NCBI RefSeq assembly: GCF_033096465.1
Contig: NZ_AP028156.1
Span: forward strand, 3,490,501 to 3,554,500
Direction of reading: 5' to 3'
Source: Blautia luti
Lineage (GTDB): Bacteria; Bacillota; Clostridia; Lachnospirales; Lachnospiraceae
Length of the DNA stretch: 64,000 nucleotides
The notes under the pieces are model-generated. The model was not told where the DNA came from, ran no database searches, and was given only the letters and a program-made list of their open reading frames with translations. Shown one piece after another: positions 16,268 to 25,294 of this stretch; the stretch's first letter is position 1; every line of letters begins with the position of its first letter. The position numbers were made by a program, and so were the translations under genes.

Positions 16268-17311
16268 ATGGGAGGCGTACTCTCCTACAGCGGACTTTCG
16301 ACAAAAATCCGCGCAATGCAGAGCAGGCTTACTACCATGGAACAGTTTGAAGAAATCCTCCAGCTGTCTGATGTTACCCAGGTAGCCGCCTATCTGAAAC
16401 GAATGCCGGAATACTCTTCCAAATGGGATGCACTGGATGAAAATACACTGCACAGAGGCCAGATTGAGAAGCTTCTAAAGAAGTCCATATTTCAAAACTT
16501 CTCCAGGATTTATCACTTTGCAAACCCGGAACAGCGTAAATTCCTGGATTTGTATTCCAAGCGTTATGAAATCCGTGTACTGAAAGAAGTCATGACAAAT
16601 ATCTTCGATCACCGTGACACGGACCCTGTAGATGTCTCTCCGTACCGCGAATTCTTCCGTCTGCATTCCAATATTGATGTAGACCGGATCACGACCTGTT
16701 CCACCATGGAGGAACTAATCTCCTGCCTCAAGGGAAACGAGTTTTATTTCCCGCTTTCGAAGATCCAGGAGCATGAAACAGCACTTCTTTTTGACTATGG
16801 TATGGCACTGGATCTGTATTATTTTACCCAGATCTGGAACATCCGCAAGAAGCTGTTTAAAGGTAAAGATCTAGAAGAGATCACCCGCACCTACGGCGAG
16901 AAATTCGATATGCTGAACCTGCAGTTTATCCAGCGTTCCAAACGATATTACAATATGGATCCGGCAAGTATTTATGCATTGCTGATCCCTATGAATTATA
17001 AGTTAAAGAAAGAAGAGATCACAGCTCTGGTGGAAGCCCCCTCATATGAAGAGGGCCGGAGAATTTTCCAGAAAACATGGTACGGTAGCAAATATGAGCA
17101 GCTTACCGTAGCAAACCTGGAGGAATTCTACAACCATATCCACCGCACGATCCTTGAAAAAGAAGCCCACAGAAACCCCTATTCTGTAGCAATAATCTAT
17201 TCCTACTTATATAATAAGGAACACGAAGTAAACCGTCTGACCATCGCCATTGAGTGCGTACGTTACGGTGTACAGCATGATGAAGCCATGCGTTATATAT
17301 GCAATAACTAG
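16268..17311 (+). CDS. ntpC: V-type ATP synthase subunit C
   Basis: 347 residues, all-helical: the central-stalk funnel that links the D-F rotor to the K ring. Features of the family include the N-terminal YSGLSTKIRAMQSRLTTMEQ and the three repeated helical lobes, with FLDLYSKRYEIRVLKEVMTN in the first. GGAAGTGAG precedes the ATG. Here C comes before I, whereas in the Enterococcus hirae ntp operon it comes after E, so the order is rearranged. Confidence 0.92.
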   Translation: MGGVLSYSGLSTKIRAMQSRLTTMEQFEEILQLSDVTQVAAYLKRMPEYSSKWDALDENTLHRGQIEKLLKKSIFQNFSRIYHFANPEQRKFLDLYSKRYEIRVLKEVMTNIFDHRDTDPVDVSPYREFFRLHSNIDVDRITTCSTMEELISCLKGNEFYFPLSKIQEHETALLFDYGMALDLYYFTQIWNIRKKLFKGKDLEEITRTYGEKFDMLNLQFIQRSKRYYNMDPASIYALLIPMNYKLKKEEITALVEAPSYEEGRRIFQKTWYGSKYEQLTVANLEEFYNHIHRTILEKEAHRNPYSVAIIYSYLYNKEHEVNRLTIAIECVRYGVQHDEAMRYICNN

Positions 17312-17322
17312 GAGGTGAATTT

Positions 17323-19266
17323 ATGATTGAGAAAATGAAGTTCCTGAGCATTACCGGTCCCAAAACTGATATTGACCGAGTGGTAAACACCTACCTTTCC
17401 AAATACGAAATCCATCTGGAAAATGCCCTTTCCGAGCTGACTGCAGTAGAGAGTCTTTCTCCATTTATGGAAATCAATCCTTACAAAGAAGCCCTCACTG
17501 TTGCTAACAGCTTTTATGAGGAACTGGCTGATCCGGAGCAGATTTCTGTCAAATCAGCACCAGATACGGAACAGGCTTTAAATACCATTCGTCGGATCCA
17601 GTCCGATTATCAGGAACTGAGCAATACCCGTACAGATCTGGAAAGCCAGCTTGCAGCACTGGATGAGTCCCTGCGGGTGATCCGTCCATTTCGAAATATC
17701 AACTACAATCTTTCCTCAATACTGAAATTCCAGTTTATACATTTCCGCTTTGGAAGGATTGAAAAAGAATACTATCAAAAATTCGAAAAGTATATTTACG
17801 AAAATCTGGACACGATCTTTATCAAATGTGATGAAGATGACCAGTATATCTGGGGTGTTTATTTTGTCCCGGAACATGAGGCTCAGAAAGTCAAGGCTGT
17901 CTACTCTTCTATGCACTTTGAGAGAATTTACATGCCGGATACCTATGAAGGTACCGCAAAATCAGCCTTCGAACAGCTGACTCAGAAGCGCAACCGTACA
18001 GCCGCTGATCTGGCATCTGCAGACCAGAAAAAAGCTGATTTTCTTCTCCGAAACAGGGAAGATATCGTGGCATCCCGCAACGCTATTGCACAGCTTTCCG
18101 GTAATTTTGATGTGCGAAGACTTGCAGCATGTACTCACGGTGACAAAGATGTTTTCTATATCTTATGTGGATGGATGACTGAGAAAGATGCGCATTCTTT
18201 CCAGGCAGATATCAAAGATGACAGCCGTATCTTCTGTATTATTGACGGTGAAGAGGATGAACATCTGAAACCTGGCGTACATCAGCAGCCGCCCACCAAA
18301 TTGAAGAATCCGAAACTGTTTAAACCTTTTGAAATGTATATCAAAATGTATGGTCTTCCGGCCTACAATGAAATGGATCCCACATGGTTTGTAGCACTGA
18401 CTTATTCTTTCATTTTCGGTGCAATGTTCGGTGATGTTGGACAGGGATTACTGCTCTTTATCGGCGGTTTCCTGCTTTATAAATTTAAGCATATCACACT
18501 GGCAGGCATTATCAGCTGCGCAGGTGTATTTTCCACATTCTTTGGATTTATGTTCGGAAGTATCTTCGGATTTGAAGATGTGATACCTGCTTTGTGGCTC
18601 CGTCCAATGAACAATATGATGACTGTTCCGTTTATCGGAAAGCTGAATACTGTATTTATCATTGCCATTGGTTTTGGTATGGGAATTATCCTTTTATGTA
18701 TGGTATTTAACATTCTGAATGCATGGAAGGCCGGAGATATTGAACATATCTGGTTCGATACAAACTCCGTGGCAGGTCTGGTATTCTACGGATCAGCCGT
18801 GATTTCCATTGCACTGATCCTGACAGGGCACACACTTCCGGGAGGAATCGTATTGTTTATCATGTTCGGCGTGCCGCTGATCCTGATTTTCCTGAAAGAG
18901 CCGCTTACGGCACTTATTGAGAAGAAATCAAAAGTTATGCCGAAAGAAAAAGGAATGTTCATTGTTCAGGGACTTTTCGAGATGTTTGAAGTCCTGTTAA
19001 GCTACTTCTCCAATACCCTTTCCTTCGTCCGTATCGGAGCTTTCGCAGTCAGCCATGCAGCCATGATGGAAGTCGTTCTCATGCTTGCAGGCGCAGAAAG
19101 CGGAAACCTGAACTGGGTAGTAGTTGTCCTCGGAAACCTTTTTGTATGCGGTATGGAAGGTCTGATCGTTGGTATCCAGGTGCTTCGTCTGGAATATTAT
19201 GAAATGTTCAGCCGCTTCTACAAAGGTACAGGACGTAAATTTGAGCCATTCCGCTCTGTAAAATAG
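17323..19266 (+). CDS. ntpI: V-type ATP synthase subunit I
   Basis: 647 residues. The N-terminal half (about 1-330) is soluble with long coiled coils and forms the stator arm. The C-terminal half has about seven membrane helices, including FSFIFGAMFGDVGQGLLLF and YFSNTLSFVRIGAFAVSHAA, which carries the conserved Arg that faces the ion path against the K-ring glutamate. It starts 11 bp after ntpC with AGGAGGTGA as ribosome site. A perfect palindrome follows the stop codon. Confidence 0.95.
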   Translation: MIEKMKFLSITGPKTDIDRVVNTYLSKYEIHLENALSELTAVESLSPFMEINPYKEALTVANSFYEELADPEQISVKSAPDTEQALNTIRRIQSDYQELSNTRTDLESQLAALDESLRVIRPFRNINYNLSSILKFQFIHFRFGRIEKEYYQKFEKYIYENLDTIFIKCDEDDQYIWGVYFVPEHEAQKVKAVYSSMHFERIYMPDTYEGTAKSAFEQLTQKRNRTAADLASADQKKADFLLRNREDIVASRNAIAQLSGNFDVRRLAACTHGDKDVFYILCGWMTEKDAHSFQADIKDDSRIFCIIDGEEDEHLKPGVHQQPPTKLKNPKLFKPFEMYIKMYGLPAYNEMDPTWFVALTYSFIFGAMFGDVGQGLLLFIGGFLLYKFKHITLAGIISCAGVFSTFFGFMFGSIFGFEDVIPALWLRPMNNMMTVPFIGKLNTVFIIAIGFGMGIILLCMVFNILNAWKAGDIEHIWFDTNSVAGLVFYGSAVISIALILTGHTLPGGIVLFIMFGVPLILIFLKEPLTALIEKKSKVMPKEKGMFIVQGLFEMFEVLLSYFSNTLSFVRIGAFAVSHAAMMEVVLMLAGAESGNLNWVVVVLGNLFVCGMEGLIVGIQVLRLEYYEMFSRFYKGTGRKFEPFRSVK

Positions 19267-19269
19267 AAA

Positions 19270-19301
19270 CGATTAGATCAAAATATATTTTGATCTAATC
19301 G
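19270..19301 (+). other. 32-bp perfect palindrome between ntpI and ntpK
   Basis: The two 16-base arms, CGATTAGATCAAAATA and its exact reverse complement, meet without a spacer, right after the ntpI stop. No T-run follows, so it is unlikely to be a simple terminator. It probably acts in the mRNA as a processing or stability hairpin upstream of the highly expressed K subunit. Confidence 0.75.
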
Positions 19302-19383
19302 CAATATACACGAATTGCTCCGCTGTAAAACAGCTCCCACAATTCTGGTGTATCAACAATCTAAGAAAAGAGGAGATTTAATT

Positions 19384-19815
19384 ATGACAACAATCGCACA
19401 AATCATTTTAGCAATCGCACTGGTACTCAGCATCATTCTTCCATTTGGCTACTATCTCATCGGTGAGAAAAACCGTGGACGTTACAAAACAGCCATCGGC
19501 GTAAACGCATTCTTCTTCTTTGGAACAATGCTCATCGCCATCGCAGTTATGTTCACAGGTGCTTCTTCCGTACAGGCTGCTGCTGGTTCTGAGGCAGGTC
19601 TTGCAACAGGTATGGGCTACATCGCAGCAGCCCTTGTAACAGGTCTTTCCTGTATCGGTGGTGGTATTGCCGTTGCCAGTGCGGCAAGCGCAGCTTTAGG
19701 CGCTATCAGCGAGGATCAGAGTATCCTTGGTAAATCCCTTATCTTCGTAGGTCTTGCAGAAGGTGTTGCCCTTTACGGACTGATCATCTCCTTCATGATC
19801 CTGGGACAGTTATAA
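19384..19815 (+). CDS. ntpK: V-type ATP synthase subunit K (rotor ring)
   Basis: 143 residues with four membrane helices, the 16-kDa double-hairpin proteolipid. The ion-binding carboxylate is in GLAEGVALYGLIISF (Glu near residue 126). The first hairpin has no matching acid, as is usual for V-type K. Whether H+ or Na+ is carried cannot be settled from the residues seen. ATG 19,384 follows AGAGGAGA; the upstream in-frame ATG at 19,315 lacks a site and would add a non-conserved leader. The preceding palindrome and the longer spacer set this gene apart from its neighbours. Confidence 0.94.
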   Translation: MTTIAQIILAIALVLSIILPFGYYLIGEKNRGRYKTAIGVNAFFFFGTMLIAIAVMFTGASSVQAAAGSEAGLATGMGYIAAALVTGLSCIGGGIAVASAASAALGAISEDQSILGKSLIFVGLAEGVALYGLIISFMILGQL

Positions 19816-19816
19816 G

Positions 19817-20125
19817 ATGCAGATGTTTTTGATCAGCGACAATATCGATACTTACACAGGGATGAGACTGGCAGGTGTAGAGGGTGTCGTGGTTCACACA
19901 CATGACGAATTAAAAGATGCTTTGCAGAAAGCCATCTCCAATAAAGAAATCGGAATCATACTCCTGACCGAGAAATTCGGCCGGGAGTTTCCCGAAATTA
20001 TAAATGATGTAAAACTTCATCACAAGACCCCTCTGATCATCGAAATCCCCGACAGGCACGGTACTGGCCGCAAACCAGATTTTATCACTTCATATGTAAA
20101 TGAGGCAATTGGACTAAAATTATAG
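19817..20125 (+). CDS. ntpG: V-type ATP synthase subunit F
   Basis: 102 residues, the small rotor-shaft subunit that binds D. MFLISDNIDTYTGMRLAGVE and the later IGIILLTEKFGREFPE and TPLIIEIPDRHG are standard for the family (Rossmann-like fold). It starts one base after the ntpK stop, and a second ATG at 19,823 is possible. No strong Shine-Dalgarno is present, so translation is probably coupled to ntpK. Confidence 0.92.
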   Translation: MQMFLISDNIDTYTGMRLAGVEGVVVHTHDELKDALQKAISNKEIGIILLTEKFGREFPEIINDVKLHHKTPLIIEIPDRHGTGRKPDFITSYVNEAIGLKL

Positions 20126-20137
20126 GCAGGTGTTAAC

Positions 20138-20725
20138 ATGACAATTGATGAAAAACTCAGCCATTTTTATGATATCACTGTAGAAGATGCCCGTGCAAAA
20201 GCTGCCGCTATTCTGGAGAAGCACAAAGAAACTCTGGAAAAAATGACAGAAGAGCGCAAGGCTCTCAGTGAAGAAAACGCCCAGACACAGATCAAAGCAG
20301 AAACCGCCAACGCCAGACGCGAAGTCAACAAGGCTCTTTCTGCAGAACAGCTCACCATCAAACGTGACTGGACCAAGAAACAGAACGAATTAAAAGAGAA
20401 ACTTTTCTCTGAAGTAAAAGGACTTCTGGAATCCTTTACCAAAACCCCGGAATACGAGAACTACTTGACTACCAAGATCAAAGAAGCTCTGGATTTCGCA
20501 GAGAACGATGAAATCTCCATCTATCTCTCACCGGAAGATAGCTCTCTTGCAGAGAAACTTCAGCAGAGCACAGGTGCTGCCATCCAGATTGCGAAAGACT
20601 CATTCCTCGGCGGTATCCGCGCCACGATCCCTCAGAAGAATATCCTGATCGATCACTCTTTTGCAGGAAATTTCGAAGCAGCTTACAAAGAATTCAAATT
20701 TGACGGAGGACCAGAACATGAGTAA
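20138..20725 (+). CDS. ntpE: V-type ATP synthase subunit E (peripheral stalk)
   Basis: 195 residues. The N-terminal half is a long charged coiled coil (ARAKAAAILEKHKETLEKMT...), and the C-terminal globular part includes SFLGGIRATIPQKNILIDHS, a family hallmark. It forms the stator stalk with the small coiled-coil subunit at the start of the operon. Its stop overlaps the start of ntpA by eight bases. Confidence 0.93.
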   Translation: MTIDEKLSHFYDITVEDARAKAAAILEKHKETLEKMTEERKALSEENAQTQIKAETANARREVNKALSAEQLTIKRDWTKKQNELKEKLFSEVKGLLESFTKTPEYENYLTTKIKEALDFAENDEISIYLSPEDSSLAEKLQQSTGAAIQIAKDSFLGGIRATIPQKNILIDHSFAGNFEAAYKEFKFDGGPEHE

Positions 20726-22490
20726 TACAGGTATTATCTACGGTGTCAACGGCCCCGTCATTTATCTGAAGGGCGACAGCGGATTTAAAATTTCCGAGAT
20801 GGTCTATGTAGGCCCGGAACATCTGGTAGGTGAGATCATCGGCCTGAAAAAAGGCATGACCACTGTACAGGTTTTCGAGGAAACTACAGGTCTGAAACCA
20901 GGAGATATCGTTACAGGTACCGGAGATGCCATCTCCGTACTTCTTGGACCTGGAATCATCCACAACATCTTTGACGGTATCCAGCGTCCTCTGGAAGAGA
21001 TTGCCAAAGCCTCCGGCAAATATATTTCCCGAGGTGTCAGCGTCGATTCCCTTGACACAGAAAAGAAATGGAACACACATATCACAGTAAAAGAGGGAGA
21101 CGTAGTCGGTCCCGGCTCCATTATCGCAGAGACCCAGGAAACAGACTCCATCCTTCACAAATCTATGGTACCTCCAAACCTTACAGAAGCAACTGTTATT
21201 CATGCGGCTCCTGACGGAGAATACACCATTCTGGAACCGATCGTAACCATTCAGTTCGCAGACGGAACAACTAAAGATCTGGCACTTGCGCAGAAATGGC
21301 CGATCCGTATCCCGAGACCAACCCACAAACGTTTCCCTGCAAGCGTACCGCTTATCACAGGCCAGCGTATCCTTGACACCCTTTTCCCGATCGCAAAGGG
21401 CGGTACAGCCGCTGTTCCGGGAGGTTTCGGTACAGGTAAAACAATGACCCAGCATCAGATTGCGAAATGGTCTGACGCAGATATCATCATCTACATTGGC
21501 TGCGGAGAGCGTGGAAACGAGATGACTCAGGTTCTGGAGGATTTCAGTAAGCTGATCGACCCGAAATCCGGAAACCTGATGATGGACAGAACCACACTGA
21601 TCGCCAATACTTCCAACATGCCTGTTGCGGCCCGTGAAGCTTCTATTTATACAGGTGTTACTCTTGCGGAATACTACCGTGACATGGGCTATGACGTAGC
21701 CATCATGGCAGACTCCACTTCCCGTTGGGCAGAAGCTCTTCGAGAGCTGTCCGGACGTCTGGAGGAAATGCCTGCAGAGGAAGGTTTCCCTGCATATCTG
21801 GCATCCAAGCTGTCCGCATTCTATGAACGTGCAGGAATGATGCAGAACTTAAACGGAACCGAAGGCTCTGTCTCCATTATCGGAGCAGTTTCCCCTCAGG
21901 GTGGTGACTTCTCAGAGCCTGTTACACAGAACACCAAGCGTTTCGTCCGCTGCTTCTGGGGACTGGATAAATCCCTTGCCTATGCCCGTCACTTCCCTGC
22001 TATCCACTGGCTCACCAGCTACAGTGAATATCTGGAAGACCTGACACCATGGTACAGAGAACACGTTTCCCCGAAATTCGTGGCAGACAGAAACCAGCTC
22101 ATGGCAATCCTGAATCAGGAGAGTTCCCTGATGGAAATTGTGAAACTGATCGGTAGTGACGTTCTTCCGGACGACCAGAAACTGACATTGGAAATCGCCA
22201 GAGTTATCCGTCTGGGATTTCTCCAGCAGAACGCTTTCCACGCAGAAGATACCTGCGTACCAATGGAAAAACAATTCAAGATGATGGAAACGATCCTCTA
22301 CCTTTACGAGAAATGCCGTGCACTCATCAACCGCGGAATGCCGGTTTCCGTATTGAAAGAGGGCAATAACATCTTTGAAAAAATTATTTCTATTAAATAT
22401 GATGTAGCAAACAACCAGCTTGATAAATTCGACCAGTACAAGCAGGATATTGATACTTTCTATGACAATATAATGGAGAAAAACGGCTGA
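20718..22490 (+). CDS. ntpA: V-type ATP synthase subunit A (catalytic)
   Basis: 590 residues, the catalytic nucleotide-binding subunit. The Walker A motif is GGFGTGKT at 235-242, and IYIGCGERGNEMTQVL and IMADSTSRWAEALRELSGRL mark the catalytic domain. The A-type non-homologous insert lies at about residues 110-190. ATG 20,718 has GGAGGA upstream and sits inside the end of ntpE; the longer in-frame start at 20,661 is only ntpE sequence in another frame. Confidence 0.97.
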   Translation: MSNTGIIYGVNGPVIYLKGDSGFKISEMVYVGPEHLVGEIIGLKKGMTTVQVFEETTGLKPGDIVTGTGDAISVLLGPGIIHNIFDGIQRPLEEIAKASGKYISRGVSVDSLDTEKKWNTHITVKEGDVVGPGSIIAETQETDSILHKSMVPPNLTEATVIHAAPDGEYTILEPIVTIQFADGTTKDLALAQKWPIRIPRPTHKRFPASVPLITGQRILDTLFPIAKGGTAAVPGGFGTGKTMTQHQIAKWSDADIIIYIGCGERGNEMTQVLEDFSKLIDPKSGNLMMDRTTLIANTSNMPVAAREASIYTGVTLAEYYRDMGYDVAIMADSTSRWAEALRELSGRLEEMPAEEGFPAYLASKLSAFYERAGMMQNLNGTEGSVSIIGAVSPQGGDFSEPVTQNTKRFVRCFWGLDKSLAYARHFPAIHWLTSYSEYLEDLTPWYREHVSPKFVADRNQLMAILNQESSLMEIVKLIGSDVLPDDQKLTLEIARVIRLGFLQQNAFHAEDTCVPMEKQFKMMETILYLYEKCRALINRGMPVSVLKEGNNIFEKIISIKYDVANNQLDKFDQYKQDIDTFYDNIMEKNG

Positions 22491-22501
22491 TGCCGAAAGA
22501 G

Positions 22502-22593
22502 TTATGATTCGTAGGTATCCAGAAGCCAGAAACAGATTTCATGTGAACCATACTGACTTGTCTGCTTATATGAAATCCAGCTATGAATCGTAA
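22502..22593 (+). other. Structured RNA spacer between ntpA and ntpB
   Basis: In the 119-base gap an outer 13-bp stem (22,502-22,514 with 22,581-22,593, two G-U pairs) encloses an inner 10-bp stem (22,535-22,544 with 22,568-22,577, one G-U). The ntpB ribosome site follows at once. There is no T-run. It probably controls stability or translation of the downstream B and D genes. Confidence 0.65.
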
Positions 22594-22609
22594 CAGAGAG
22601 GAGAAGTTT

Positions 22610-23992
22610 ATGGCAATTGAATATTTAGGCTTAAGCGAAATAAACGGACCTCTGGTGGTCCTGGAAGGTGTCAAGAATGCCTCCTATGAGGAAATCGTAG
22701 AATTCCACATGGACGACGGGACTCGCAAGATCGGCCGTATTATTGAGATTTATGAGGACAAAGCTGTTATTCAGGTTTTCGAGGGAACTGACAGCATGTC
22801 CTTAAGCAATACCCACACAAGACTGACCGGACATCCAATGGAGATCGGGCTTTCTCCTGAAATCCTTGGACGTACTTTCAACGGTATCGGCCAGCCGATC
22901 GACGGTCTGGGAGATATCACCCCGGAAGTCAAGTTAAACATCAACGGTCTGCCGCTGAACCCGGTAGCTCGTGAATACCCACGAAACTATATCAACACCG
23001 GTATTTCCGCAATTGACGGACTGACCACTCTGATCCGTGGTCAGAAGCTGCCGATCTTTTCCGGAAATGGTCTTCCGCATGACAAACTGGCTGCACAGAT
23101 CGTACAGCAGGCATCTCTGGGTGAAGGCTCCGATGAAAAATTTGCCATTGTTTTCGCAGCAATGGGTGTTAAATACGATGTCGCAGAATTTTTCCGCCGT
23201 ACTTTTGAGGAGAGCGGTGCTGCAGACCACGTAGTCATGTTCCTGAACCTTGCCAATGACCCGGTTGTTGAGCGTCTTCTTACACCGAAGATTGCCCTCA
23301 CTGCCGCAGAATATCTTGCATTTGAAAAAGGAATGCACATCCTGGTCATCCTGACAGATATCACTTCTTTCTGCGAGGCCATGCGAGAGGTTTCCTCCTC
23401 CAAAGGTGAGATTCCATCCCGTAAAGGTTATCCGGGTTATCTGTACAGTGAACTTGCAACCCTGTACGAACGAGCAGGTATCGTAAAAGGCAAACCGGGT
23501 TCTGTAACTCAGATTCCGATCCTGACCATGCCAAACGATGACATCACCCACCCGATCCCTGACCTTACCGGTTACATCACTGAGGGCCAGATCGTTCTGG
23601 ACAGACAGCTTCACGGACAGGCAATTTACCCGCCGATCAACGTACTGCCGTCCCTTTCCCGTCTGATGAAAGACGGTATCGGTGAAGGCTACACCAGAGC
23701 CGACCATCAGGACGTAGCAAACCAGCTTTTCTCCTGCTATGCAAAAGTTGGAGATGCCAGAGCCCTTGCTTCTGTTATCGGTGAAGATGAACTTTCCCCA
23801 CTGGATAAACGTTATCTGGTATTTGGTAAAGCTTTTGAGAGCGAATTTGTCGGCCAGTCCGAAACAGAGAACCGAAGCATCACCGAAACCCTTGATAAAG
23901 GCTGGGAACTTCTGGGACTTCTTCCGAAGGAAGAACTTGACCGAATCGATACGAAGATCCTCGACAAGTACTATCACGAAACAGTACGCTAA
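22610..23992 (+). CDS. ntpB: V-type ATP synthase subunit B (non-catalytic)
   Basis: 460 residues, normal for the family. Subunit B has the ATPase fold with a degenerate P-loop ([17 protein letters not shown] instead of GxxxxGKT), then [20 protein letters not shown] and [20 protein letters not shown]. It alternates with A in the head. ATG 22,610 follows AGAGGAGAAG; the upstream ATG in frame has no ribosome site. Confidence 0.97.
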   Translation: MAIEYLGLSEINGPLVVLEGVKNASYEEIVEFHMDDGTRKIGRIIEIYEDKAVIQVFEGTDSMSLSNTHTRLTGHPMEIGLSPEILGRTFNGIGQPIDGLGDITPEVKLNINGLPLNPVAREYPRNYINTGISAIDGLTTLIRGQKLPIFSGNGLPHDKLAAQIVQQASLGEGSDEKFAIVFAAMGVKYDVAEFFRRTFEESGAADHVVMFLNLANDPVVERLLTPKIALTAAEYLAFEKGMHILVILTDITSFCEAMREVSSSKGEIPSRKGYPGYLYSELATLYERAGIVKGKPGSVTQIPILTMPNDDITHPIPDLTGYITEGQIVLDRQLHGQAIYPPINVLPSLSRLMKDGIGEGYTRADHQDVANQLFSCYAKVGDARALASVIGEDELSPLDKRYLVFGKAFESEFVGQSETENRSITETLDKGWELLGLLPKEELDRIDTKILDKYYHETVR

Positions 23993-24010
23993 AAGAAGCG
24001 AGGTGATTGA

Positions 24011-24628
24011 ATGGATCCGAATACCTTTCCCACCAAGGGAAACCTGATACTTGCCAAGAACTCACTGAAACTTTCCCGTCAGGGCTATGAGCTGATGGAT
24101 AAGAAGCGTAATATCCTGATCCGTGAGATGATGGAGCTGATCGATCAGGCAAAAGATATCCAGACACAGATTGACGTGACTTTCCGCACCGCCTATGCCG
24201 CACTGCAGAAAGCCAACATGGAGATCGGTATCGCCTTTGTTCAGCAGATTGCGTGTACAGTTCCCATCGAGAACTCTATCCGCATCAAAACCCGAAGCGT
24301 TATGGGTACAGAGATTCCTCTTGTGGAATATGACAAAACAACCAACACTCCTACCTATGCCTACTACAGCACCAAGATGTCCCTGGATGAAGCCAAGGCT
24401 GCCTTTGAAAAAGTAAAAGAGCTGTCCATCCGTCTCTCTATGGTGGAAAACGCAGCCATCAGACTTGCCGCAAATATCAAGAAGACACAGAAACGTGCAA
24501 ACGCTCTGAAGAATATCACCATTCCAAAGTACGAAGCACTGACCAAAGACATCCAGAATGCTCTGGAAGAGAAAGAACGTGAAGAGTTCACCCGTTTGAA
24601 AGTAATTAAACGAATGAAGCAGAAATAA
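24011..24628 (+). CDS. ntpD: V-type ATP synthase subunit D (rotor shaft)
   Basis: 205 residues. The long antiparallel coiled coil of the central shaft starts NLILAKNSLKLSRQGYELMD and ends NALKNITIPKYEALTKDIQNALEEKEREEFTRLKVIKRMK. The ribosome site GCGAGGTGA precedes ATG 24,011, 18 bp after ntpB. It is the last gene of the operon and is followed by a strong terminator. Confidence 0.95.
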   Translation: MDPNTFPTKGNLILAKNSLKLSRQGYELMDKKRNILIREMMELIDQAKDIQTQIDVTFRTAYAALQKANMEIGIAFVQQIACTVPIENSIRIKTRSVMGTEIPLVEYDKTTNTPTYAYYSTKMSLDEAKAAFEKVKELSIRLSMVENAAIRLAANIKKTQKRANALKNITIPKYEALTKDIQNALEEKEREEFTRLKVIKRMKQK

Positions 24629-24654
24629 TCTTAAAGTAAATATCAAAATATTCT

Positions 24655-24698
24655 AAAGCAGTTAGATGGATATTTCATCATCCATTTAACTGCTTTTA
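24655..24698 (+). terminator. Terminator of the V-ATPase operon
   Basis: A long stem (AAAGCAGTTAgATGGAT paired with ATCCATtTAACTGCTTT, G-U at the lower-case position) has an 8-base loop and a T-rich tail, 27 bases after ntpD. Confidence 0.85.
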
Positions 24699-25241
24699 CT
24701 TTTCCCGATCACAATAAGCGTGATATTGAGTGTGGAAAACCCTTGTGGAAAGTTATCCCCAGGCCATTTTGTTTTGTGTCTGTCCCATCCCCATCGGTCA
24801 TTTCTATGTGGAAATTTCTCCTCATCCACATCTGGATTCTTTTTTTATCTCCTGTTGTATATTTCAGTATAATATCTTTTAGAATATTCTGATTATTTAT
24901 CTGTATATCGCTATATTTTGTCTTTTACAGACAATATTATATGTTTTTTAGAATATAGAAAAGTCAATAGATTTTTCTATTTTTTTGTCCTGAAATGTCG
25001 ATTTATCATTTTACACAAAACATTTGTTTCTTTTATTTTTATGTAAATCAAGTATTCCACACACATAAAATGTGGATAATGTGGATAACTTTGTGTATAA
25101 CTTTAATTTACGGGCTTTTTCAGATATCCGGTATGTGGATAGAGTGTGTAATACTTTATCCACTTTTCCCATCTGTCGACATTCTTTGTGCAATTTGTCG
25201 AAACGGCTAAAAAACTGTCATTCCAGCCCGAAGAAGCGCAC
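24699..25241. other. AT-rich gene-free region with a DnaA-box-like cluster
   Basis: No gene is supported here. Matches to TTATNCACA or its complement: TGTGGATAA at 25,071 and 25,080 (tandem, exact), TGTGTATAA at 25,092 (exact). One-mismatch forms are at 24,731, 24,753, 24,822, 25,134 and 25,156. The stretch 24,841-25,060 between the two groups is very A/T-rich. This looks like a DnaA-binding or origin-type region, but dnaA, dnaN and rpmH are not in the window. Confidence 0.5.
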
Positions 25242-25273
25242 AAAAAAATCCCTATCTCAACAGATAAGGACTT
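25242..25273 (-). terminator. Terminator of the NlpC/P60 gene
   Basis: On the minus strand AGTCCTTATCT pairs with AGATAGGGATT (two G-U pairs) around a 4-base loop, followed by TTTTT. It begins about 20 bases after the stop codon. Confidence 0.8.
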
Positions 25274-25294
25274 CTTTTGTATTCTGTATTTCTA

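Noticed and set aside
20694..21455. Minus-strand ORF (253 codons) opposite ntpA
   Set aside because: Same reason: antisense shadow of a conserved ATPase gene with Cys-rich nonsense composition.
22934..23977. Long minus-strand ORF (347 codons) opposite ntpB
   Set aside because: Antisense to a highly conserved gene, no ribosome site, no recognisable domain; a codon-usage shadow.
24699..25241. Calling this region the chromosomal origin outright
   Set aside because: DnaA boxes alone are not proof; no dnaA, dnaN, gyrB or rpmH is near and gene directions around it do not diverge as at a typical origin.
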